In this document: one piece after another, positions 56,201-64,000 of the stretch | Layout: each line of letters starts with the position of its first letter | How positions within the stretch are numbered: the first letter of the stretch is position 1 | Assembly (NCBI RefSeq): GCF_001640805.2 | Contig: NC_066851.1 | Span: 3,522,196-3,586,195 of the forward strand | DNA from: Lates calcarifer | Taxonomy: Eukaryota > Chordata > Actinopteri > Centropomidae | Direction: 5' to 3' | DNA length: 64,000 nt | Program-made: the position numbers and the translations under genes | The notes under the pieces: model-generated | Databases searched by the model: none | The model's input: the letters and a program-made list of their open reading frames with translations, nothing else | Told to the model about the DNA's origin: nothing

Positions 56201-57284
56201 TGAAGTGGGGACTGTTGTCTTCTTTACAGGCATGTCTAGGCAATACAGGTCAGTATTTTTCCACTAGTGAGACTCAAAACAAAGGCTATGGAAGAAAACT
56301 TAAGGTTATGGATAAAAGCCCAATTCTCTGATTAGAATTAGTGAGTGTCTCACCAGACCATATCCTTGCTATGGAACGAGGTAGTGGTGAGCTTGGTAGT
56401 GGTGAGACAGCAGATAGTGTCTGCCTATCACAGTTTTCACTGACTGTAATGGTAAGTAAATATTTTAATAATGCTTTTAGATCATCTTTATACCATTAAT
56501 AAATACAGCTTTTGGGTTTTGGGTGCAAGATTATGAAAAATACCCTCAGCATGACTGAATATTATATATATAAGATTATATATATAAGGACTTTGTTAAA
56601 TAGCCAAGCAAATATAAAAACATAAACAATCCACCATGCATCTGAATTCAAAATTTACTCCTTACCCAGCAATGCTGTGTTCATGGTGTCCATGGTGTTG
56701 AAAGATGTGCTTGGTGAGTGTGCTAAGTGCTGAAATAATCCCTCATCATGATGAAAATACCTATGGTGCTTGCATAAGTGCACATGTGTGCATGCGTGAA
56801 CATGCAGTACATTTAAGGTTCCCACTTTGTAGGATTGAAAATATGGCCACCCTATGCTGAGCTATAGCTTTTAAAAAGCAGTGCTTGTACAGGTCTAATT
56901 TTGTTCTACTGAACTGACGACAGAGTCAGAATCAGAATCAGCAGGAACATCATAGAATTATGACAGGTGATGTGTTGACTTACGTATGTCCATTTGAACA
57001 GTGATGAGATCGTTTAGCTTGGTAAAAGTGTCAATAACTATGATTTTGGATAGAGCTGAACAAAATGATTTGAATCAGCAATGTGATTTGTAATTTCCAC
57101 TGCTAATTGTTGGATGGATTTCTCACTTTCCAATAAGCCATGTGTGCTATTATAGATGTTAGTTTTACATATTTGAAATTACACTTATCTGTATTTCCGT
57201 GACAGTTATATGAGAAGGTCTATACCACTATCATGTCTGTACTCTACATATGAAGCTCTAGGCAACAGGTGATTAGTCTCCGCT
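56201..57284. other. Unassigned DNA
   Basis: The first 220 bp may be DIRS-like 3' sequence: a 15-bp unit, GGTAGTGGTGAGCTT / GGTAGTGGTGAGACA, is repeated in tandem at 56380-56409. TATATATAAGATTATATATA is at 56564-56587. No gene recognised. Confidence 0.45.
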
Positions 57285-57299
57285 GGTTGCCTAGCAACC
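57285..57299. promoter_or_regulatory. X-box (RFX-type) motif
   Basis: GGTTGCCTAGCAACC is a perfect 6-3-6 palindrome containing GTTGCCTAGCAAC, the consensus site for RFX factors (GTNRCC, 0-3 nt, RGYAAC). One strong site alone does not prove function, and this motif can also occur in repeats. Confidence 0.5.
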
Positions 57300-57829
57300 T
57301 TTCAGTCACACCAAGAACCCAGGAAGTCACTGCATCCCAACAAGATATAGTCCAGCATGTAAAACCCATGAAACCACAACTTGTCACCTGTGATATTATG
57401 TGTTCCATCTTGCTTGGGAGTGACCTAGGAAGACCTAGATGACACTGATGGGGAGGACTGGACTACTGTGTTTTGCCTACTGCCACAGTAACCCAGCTGT
57501 GGATAAGTGGTGGAAAATAGAAGAATGGATAGATAGATGGATGGAAGGCAATAAACCAGCCAGTAAGATCACATCTTGCCAAACCAAACTTTATATACTA
57601 TTAATAAAGCCGAACGTATAAACCCCTTTACAAAGGCAGATTTATTAGAAAGTGCTATGAGACAAAGCAGCTATTTAAATCAAAATATCAAACATCCTTC
57701 TGTCAAAGTGAACAAGTTCCCTTTTTCTAATGTCAGTACAGTGCAACCTTAGTAGACCTCCCACAGTGCTCTACAGAGTCAACCAAACTTTCCGACAGAC
57801 TTCACCCCCCTTGCCCTATCCCATCATGG
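57300..57829. other. Unassigned DNA
   Basis: A short GGATAGATAGATGGATGG stretch at about 57524. Otherwise nothing. Confidence 0.5.
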
Positions 57830-58060
57830 GAGGTTTTGATTCACAGGACTGACAACCTTATTATGCGGCGCACTTATTATTGATATTACGCCGCAGAGGC
57901 GCGGTTGCCATGGTCACCGAGCGAGAGACATTTAATTTTCTCTCCTCCATCATCATTATCTATGGGGCCATCTGTTGTGGAAAATGAATTCAGCCTCATT
58001 TGCATGACTGATAAGCACATTCTTTATCTGTCCCACAGAAGGTCATATGCCATGGATTTG
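57830..58060. promoter_or_regulatory. Candidate conserved noncoding element
   Basis: The block is repeat-free and CpG-bearing. It contains GCGGCG (57865-57870) mirrored by CGCCGC (57889-57894) around an AT-rich 18-bp loop, the RFX-like GTTGCCATGGTCACC (57904-57918) and a perfect POU octamer ATTTGCAT (57998-58005). TTTAATTTTC and ATCATCATTATC add homeodomain-type sites. There is no coding-like frame. Enhancer function is inferred from motif density only. Confidence 0.35.
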
Positions 58061-58066
58061 GGGACT

Positions 58067-58067
<1 letters not shown>

Positions 58068-58110
<43 letters not shown>
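58068..58110. repeat. (GA)n microsatellite
   Basis: About 21 GA units starting at CTCGAGAGAG. Confidence 0.97.
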
Positions 58111-58113
<3 letters not shown>

Positions 58114-58407
58114 GGGGGTGAAATGATGCGTGGTCTTACCTCTATGAATGAGGTAAATGGGGTATATGTGTGTGTTTGAGTGTCTGTTGGAGCTTGGATG
58201 TGTGCATGTGTCTGCATAATGCATGGACATGTAATGTTTATGTATGCCCTCTTGTTTATACCCATGCCATGCCTTTGTTCTCATGTGGGTGCTTTTGAAT
58301 TTACATAAGCATGTGCCTGGGTGTGTGTTTGTGTTATGTACTCACCATCATGAGTGCATGCAGTCATTTTGTGTGTACATGCATTTTCATGACAGTGTGT
58401 GAGTGTA

Positions 58408-58418
<11 letters not shown>

Positions 58419-58443
<25 letters not shown>
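58419..58443. repeat. (GA)n microsatellite
   Basis: About 12 GA units, preceded by (GT)n. Confidence 0.95.
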
Positions 58444-58444
<1 letters not shown>

Positions 58445-58599
58445 TCTTGTCGAAGTAAATCTGTGTTTGTGACAACTACTGGTATTTTGAGTTTTAGAAC
58501 TCAGAGTGAGCTTTTCATTTTTCTTTTTTTTTTTTTAACTAAGTAGGCTAACTGGCTAGTCCAACCTCTTCACAGGTTTTGGCTTTGGATTGGAGCACA

Positions 58600-59030
58600 G
58601 ACTTAAGCTGTAGTTATGCTTCTCTGGGCTACACAAAGGTAGCTTGAATCATACAATACACTTGCTTGACATAGAGGTCAGAGCAATTCGACGTAGAGGT
58701 TAAGGAGATGTACACATCGACGACTTCTGTGACCTAGGCGTGGTTACCCATAACAATATTGTCTGCAAAAGTTTGCAGAGACTTGTTACATGTATCTTTG
58801 GAGAAGCACAATTCAAGCTCAGGTGAACAAGCTGAAAACACAACACCTGACACATCGTCTTATGAAGAACAACAGCATGGTTACACATCCAGCAGAGCAA
58901 CATTAGCATTAATTTGGAGTTGTGTTTGTGCCCATTTGATGAATGTAAGTCCAATATTCACTTTCTTTTTATTTCTCAATTTCTGGGGAAAATACCTGGC
59001 CCTTTAGCTGCTAAAAGTTATTTTTTAACA
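58600..59030. repeat. Possible dispersed repeat
   Basis: TTTGGAGTTGTGTTTGTGCC, CATTTGATGAATGTAAGTCC and AATATTCACTTTCTTTTTAT resemble part of a common fish repeat. Boundaries and orientation are unclear. Confidence 0.35.
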
Positions 59031-59089
59031 TAATTTATTCATTTATCTTTGTTGCACTAAAAGTTGTCAAATTTATCCTTACAAAAATG

Positions 59090-59320
59090 TTATATTTCAC
59101 TTGCAAAATGACTGAAAACCATGCATGTCTATACACACGGAAATGCAGTTTTACATGAGACAATGTGCCTGTGATTTTTTGTGAATTTTTTGTATTATGT
59201 TAAATGTGATTTTTATATGTTATGTTTTATATTTAACATGTGAAATACTGGAAAATCACATGGGCAAATATGTTTAATTTTCACATGTGAAATCACACTC
59301 CACACATGGTTACAATGTGA
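59090..59320. repeat. Region of repeated TCACATGTGAAA motifs
   Basis: CACATGTGAAAT, ACATGTGAAATACTGGAAAA, AATCACATGGG and ATGTGAAACATGTTTCA recur in both orientations within about 200 bp, giving many small palindromes around CACATGTG. Likely the inside of a DNA repeat, but no termini were found. Confidence 0.5.
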
Positions 59321-59950
59321 AACATGTTTCATATACATGATATAATAATATTCTTTTTTGTGAAGGGGAATAGTCATCATATGTAAGTTTTATATGCTAA
59401 CACCCCCAGATTTCACAGAAAAGAAATACCATGGACATGATGTAACCTCAGTGTTTTCAATTGTCATCATGCCCCTGTTTTTCTTTCTTTCTTTTCTCTG
59501 TTGGTAACAGGGTCAATAAGTTGTTGTCAGATTGTCTAAGTGCTCATTGCCAAGCTCTCCAGACCTCAGTTGCTTATCCTCCTCATTCCTGCCTGTTTGC
59601 CTGCTTGCTTGACTACAATTCTGCCTACCATCTCTTTGTATCAGTGACTGCCTGGTATGTTTGCCTTTGTCACTCTGCTGTGATTTTGGGTCCTGCATTT
59701 GTCTCAAAACGTGATAGGGGAAAACATTTGCCTAAAAGATGATCATTCTGTATGGTCTGACACTTTTCACATTACACATAGACAGAAGGTATAGTTCAGT
59801 ATAAACTACTGCAGCTTTAATGAGCTGGGACAAGGTAGTGGCTATAGGGCTGAGGCTAGGCATGTAGTTTTTGGCAGTTACAGTTGCCATAGGTTTTGGG
59901 GAACTGAATCTAGTTACTGAGGGTCCTCACAAATACAGTAATGCTAAACT
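59321..59950. other. Unassigned DNA
   Basis: No recognised feature. Confidence 0.5.
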
Positions 59951-60600
59951 TGTGTGTGTGTCAGTGTGTTTATCCCCTGAGGCCACTGTTGTGTATATGT
60001 ATGTGATGCTGCTGTGTGTGTATGGGTGTGTGTGCAGGTAAAGTGGCTTCCTAAGGGTTTGTGTGTGCTGTGGTCTTTTATGTCTGGCACATTTGTCATC
60101 CCATTCCAAAAACACTCCCTCTAACACACACACACACACACAAACACACCATACTGTACATATGTAGGCTGAAGCTTGTTATTCGCTCTCCCTTACTCCC
60201 AATACACAAGCAAGGCAACTTCTCCTCCCGTATACATCTCTCTCTCTCTCTCGGCTCCCTTAAGGTATCCTTCTCTTCTTCCTCTTCTCCTTTCCCCTCA
60301 CCCCACCCGCTCTTCTCCCTTGGTCCCACTGAACAACAAGCCTTCACCTTCTCCCACGCTCGTCTCGAGTCCCAAAACACACTGATTCTCTTTCTCCTGC
60401 TCCTTCAGCTCCCTGGCTGTAGCTTGCTTTCACTCTGCAGCATCAAAACCTCTAACCTCAACAACATCCCTCATCCCATGCTCCCTCCATCCCTGCTGCA
60501 ATGATGTGTTTCCCTCCATTTCTTTCACTCGTTTTCCATCTCCATCTCTGTGTATCACTTGCTTCATTCTCACTCTCAACTAAGATGTGAAGTTGTAGTG
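59951..60600. repeat. GT/CA then pyrimidine-rich low-complexity region
   Basis: (GT)n-rich 59951-60080, (CA)n at 60126-60142, TCTCTCTCTCTCTC at 60237-60251, then a CT-rich tract. Open frames here are compositional. Confidence 0.75.
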
Positions 60601-62395
60601 TTGTTTTAAATTTACTAATGCATCTGTATATACAGTATGTACAGTGTACAGTTCATACACAGTATTCCTATGTGCTGCATATCTGAGGCTGTAGCCTGAA
60701 AAAGCAGTTTCATCCAGCATATATCAGCCTTGTGCAGAGGAATATATTATTTAAAAATGGTCTAGTTCAAGTGCTTTAAGACTAACTAGAGCTTAATTGA
60801 AGAAAATCTTTACATTAAATAGATTTCCTGTTAATGACATCCAAGTTAAAAATATGAAATGCTATAACTTGAAAATGATGTGCAACTTGACAAACATAAT
60901 TATTCTGCATAGTTTTTACTCTCAGAGGCAGGTTCAATTAACGATACAGTCTCAAGGTACACTTGCTAAAATACACAAGTTTGCTCTGCTGTCATTGGAA
61001 TAGTGAATGTTCAAAGTTTCTATTGTCTTATTGTCCTTGGCTGACAAGTTGAGCTTGATGATGAATTCTTGATCAGCAGTTGACAAACAGTCTTAACTCA
61101 GTCGTTGCTTTGGACTGTATCACAGTCTTCATCAGCAGATTAAGAACACTTGCACCGAGGACTTTTTGACAAAAAGAGGAAATTGAAGAAGAATTTGAAG
61201 AAATTGATATTTTTCCTTTGTTACATGTTTTTAAAAAAGCCTTTTCATTCTGCTCTTCACTCTCACTATGTGAAAATACTTCAGGGTTTTTCTTTGCTCC
61301 CTTTAATTTCAATAATATTAGTAACAGTGGCCTCTAAGGACGACGCACATAACAACAACAAATACCAACAGTCATACATGAGTGAAAGCACAAACATTAT
61401 ATGAACCACAAATCCAGAAATGCAAAAGATATAAAAACACCTGCAGAAAGAGAGGACATGTTCAACAGGAACTACATCAGAAGCAGTAGTAAGATATCTA
61501 TCTGTTATCCAAACTGTAATATAATTTTAAAAAAAAATTAATATAGACCATTGCTCATTTTTTTATATGTTTATTATTATTGAAATGTGGCAGTCTATTT
61601 GTACGTATAATAACCCCTCAAGTCCACAGAGGCAGTGCTGTTGTTATACTGTCAAATAAAACATGTGTTCAGCTTTACCCTCAGACAAACTGGCAGTAAC
61701 AATTATTATATTTAAACTCTGAGACCAAATTTTATCTTCCAAAATGAATTATATTACAAAACACTACAGACAACAGAAAAAGTGGTAAATTACTAAAGGG
61801 CTTGCTGAGATTAGACTGTTCTCCTTAGGATAACAGCACAGTTTGAAAGGCCAGTCATCTCAGTTGTCTGACTCCTTACGACTGCTGGAAATTAGGAATT
61901 ATTTGGATAAACTGACCACTTTCTCATGAGGAAAAAAATATCAAAAACTCATGAAGGGTCAGGTTAGGGTACATAATCTGTGTAATATTATGATTAAATT
62001 TGGCCCTATCACTCCAATAGTGTCCCAAAGCACTTGCATGTGTTTTTCCTGTTTGTATGTACTTTTCATTGCATATGTTGCGTTTCTGAATTTGGAACGC
62101 ATGTCCCTCAATGTTTGTGCTTTCACTCATGTATGTGCTTTGTCCTCAGGGGCCACCATACTCCCTCCTTTAAGGACCACCTTCAGCTGATGCGTTCACT
62201 TTCTCGCATTTTCTCTCTTTTTGTGTGTGGCGTCTGTTAGCGTCTGACACGTGGATGTATGAACTGTCCATCACTCGGTCAGCTCCCCTCCTGTCCTGCT
62301 GGGGCTGCTTTGCCCTCACACATTAGTTGTTGCTCATACTAGCTAAAATCGTAAATGGCTGTTTAGTAATTGTGGCTAAGTGCGTGGACTGGTGT
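60601..62395. other. Unassigned AT-rich DNA
   Basis: About 1.8 kb with no recognised exon or transposon. It contains short A/T runs only. Confidence 0.45.
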
Positions 62396-62448
62396 AGTAC
62401 CTATAGCAAATGATCACATTTAAGTACCTATAGCAAATGATCACATTT
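62396..62448. repeat. 27-bp tandem duplication
   Basis: AGTACCTATAGCAAATGATC then ACATTTA occurs at 62396-62422 and again, without mismatch over 26 bp, at 62423-62448. Confidence 0.97.
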
Positions 62449-62479
62449 CTTAACCCCACCCCTCTGAAATGGTCTGGTC

Positions 62480-63110
62480 CGCCCGACCGCCTCTGTACTA
62501 ACCTGAACGCAGCTAATCGAGCTGAGAGCTGAGAGAGCAGGTAAAGTTATGTCTTTCCCCAAGAAAGAAACCACAGTAAGGCGAGGGAGAGAAAAATAAC
62601 TACAGACAAGTTTCTCTCAGAAGAAAGGAGAGCACAATCAGCAGTTAGATTGAGGGCAGTTAGGCAGGAATCTAGCTTGGAGAGTATTTGCATTGTATAA
62701 AGTAAATTGATCAGCATCAAAAGGGCTAGACCAAGTAAAGCTTAGCTGAATGGAATACATGTCTTTCAGATTCAGCCCCTGAGAATGGAGCCGCAGGTCC
62801 TTCATTTGACATGAGACAAGGTGAGCTTGTGAGGAAGTGGTTACTTAAAGTAATTGCAAGCAATTTTACATTGCGGTGTCGCAGACCTCGCGGTAAAGAC
62901 ATTTCCTTTATCAGTAAGTTAGCATATGATTGATATCCGCGAATCAGATGTTCGCACTGGCCTCGCTCTGCCTATGTCCTAAATGCCGGTGGTCCACCAT
63001 CATTTTCACAGGGTTAAAAGCTGGACAAGTAAACCAAGAAATGAGGCGGAGAATAAGTTCAGTTTTGAGACGGTGGTGATCAATGAGACAGATTAAAACA
63101 TAATCAATGA
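62480..63110 (+). other. Exon-like cluster, unrecognised
   Basis: An ATG at 62549 opens MSFPKKETT, with a GTAAGG donor right after. TGTCTTTCAG (to 62769) then precedes a frame SAPENGAAGPSFDMRQ, which has a GTGAGC donor at 62821 or reads on to a consensus GTAAGT at 62914. CATCATTTTCACAG (to 63011) precedes KSWTSKPRNEAENKFSFETV then a stop. CpGs are more frequent than in the flanks. The reading phases of the three parts do not join cleanly and I do not recognise the peptides. It could be a transposon-derived gene fragment or chance. Confidence 0.2.
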
Positions 63111-63383
63111 CTTTATTTTTCAGCGTTACATGGTTAAATTATGTTTACAAATGAGCCTACCAGTTGCTTGCAGTTTTAATTTTGTCCTATTGAAACAGGA
63201 CAATTTCATTTAAAAGATATATATCATAATACCTTGTTTTTGTAATTGGGTGTCTGTGATTGGTGCATTCTAGTAAGACTTAATGTTTTTTAGCTAAAAA
63301 GGAAAAAAAGATTTCATCTTCAAAAAATGTTGAAAATAGTCAACAAAGTATATTATATACTGTTTTATATTATAATATACAGG

Positions 63384-63714
63384 TTAGAGCCGTACATCTC
63401 TATTGATTTCACGATTCCATTACGATGATCCTATCAACACTTCAGTATCACGATGCATTATGGTGTGTTGCATCCACCAGTTTTCTAGCTTACCTATATA
63501 TGTGTGTGAAATTCTTCCATCCTCAAAAACCTAACTAAACTAAACCTAAACTAATACTTATGCAGTCTAGAATCTTTACTGTCCAGCCGAGGCCAGAAAA
63601 TCAACAAGCAACGTTGGGAGGCAATAATCGATTATGTTGTGTCACTGCATCAAAGCAGAATTGTCCACATCTGCGTTATGATGTGTAAAAATGGTTATTT
63701 TCAAACAGCCCTAA
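63384..63714. mobile_element. hAT-type MITE
   Basis: GGTTAGAGCCGTACATCTCT, ATTGATTTCACGATTCCATT and ATCACGATGCATTATGG follow the consensus of vertebrate hAT repeats (TAGGGCTG..., CACGATTC..., ATCACGATGCAT). The right end AACAGCCCTAAT is the reverse complement of ATTAGGGCTGTT. No transposase. No clear 8-bp target duplication. Confidence 0.55.
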
Positions 63715-63902
63715 TACAGGTAAAGAGGATATGTCATTCCTTGTATTCACACCTTGGTGACATTGTTTAAAATGGTTTAATCTAATATTGCTATGTTGCT
63801 CAGATTGGAGGTATTCAATTGGGATAGCTTGAAGCATATCTTTTTGCATTACATAAATTAAATAGCATTGTAACAGCAATGTCATGTAACATTATCTATC
63901 AG
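63715..63902. other. Unassigned DNA
   Basis: AT-rich. It ends in ATTATCTATCAG, a possible splice acceptor. Confidence 0.5.
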
Positions 63903-64000
63903 AATTACCTGGCAACGCTTAACATCATGAACATCATGGGCCTCAGTTTCAGGTACAGCCACAGAGACTGGAGCGGACGCATGTCCCTCATCATCTCCTG
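63903..64000 (+). CDS. Candidate coding exon at the right edge, gene unknown, partial
   Basis: After a possible acceptor (ATTATCTATCAG) the forward frame NYLATLNIMNIMGLSF then RYSHRDWSGRMSLIIS stays open to the window end. Codon use is strongly coding-like: most third positions are C or G in a region that is otherwise AT-rich. The reverse strand competes: frame EMMRDMRPLQSLWLYLKLRP is also open and ends at a good donor, CCAG|GTAATT, at 63909/63908. Either strand could be the true one. The abrupt composition change makes a real exon plausible. I do not recognise the protein. Confidence 0.4.

Noticed and set aside
60061..60504. 147-codon forward frame
   Set aside because: CA repeat plus CT-rich tract; Ser/Leu/Pro-rich without domain.
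1..64000. A bacterial, viral or plasmid gene system
   Set aside because: No operons, ribosome binding sites, dense coding or phage/IS features. Microsatellite density and vertebrate transposon families point to a fish chromosome.

Overview
The window reads as teleost fish nuclear DNA, either one long intron or an intergenic tract. It is AT-rich and full of long (CA)n/(GT)n, (GA)n and (TA)n microsatellites, with decayed copies of transposon families typical of ray-finned fish (Tc1-like, hAT, piggyBac-like, DIRS-like, L2/Rex-type and L1-type LINEs, tRNA-derived SINEs). No long conserved protein-coding gene, rRNA, tRNA gene, CRISPR array or prokaryotic feature is visible. The longest open frames are translations of CT-rich or CA-rich low-complexity DNA and are not annotated as genes.

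Layout. 1-5 kb: a possible fragment at the left edge, a SINE, a (TA)n tract and a long pyrimidine tract. 5-13 kb: L1-type and Tc1-like remnants, dispersed repeats, a GGAT-rich tract and a second SINE type. 13-20 kb: simple repeats, pyrimidine tracts and a LINE 3' tail. 20-21 kb: a Tc1 remnant split by a solo LTR with a 5-bp target duplication. 22-31 kb: mostly unassigned DNA with microsatellites, an L2-type fragment and possible conserved noncoding blocks. 31.4-33.9 kb: a degraded hAT element interrupted by a SINE with an 11-bp target duplication. 34.9 kb: a short exon-like segment. 36.9-38.0 kb: a hAT-type element carrying a second inverted-repeat element. 40.6-42.2 kb: a foldback element and a piggyBac-like transposase remnant. 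44-47.7 kb: an L2-type reverse-transcriptase remnant, opposed (GATAA)n-tailed repeats and another dispersed repeat. 50-52 kb: two more Tc1-like remnants. 54.8-56.2 kb: a DIRS-like retroelement with recognisable RT, RNase H and tyrosine-recombinase pieces. 57.3-58.0 kb: RFX-type and POU-octamer motifs in a CpG-bearing block. The right edge has an exon-like segment with good codon use that runs off the window.

None of the mobile-element reading frames is intact, so no gene network can be described. The value of the window lies in the order of transposon insertions, a few candidate regulatory blocks and three short exon-like segments. Family calls rest on recognising protein motifs and consensus sequence by eye; no database search was run.
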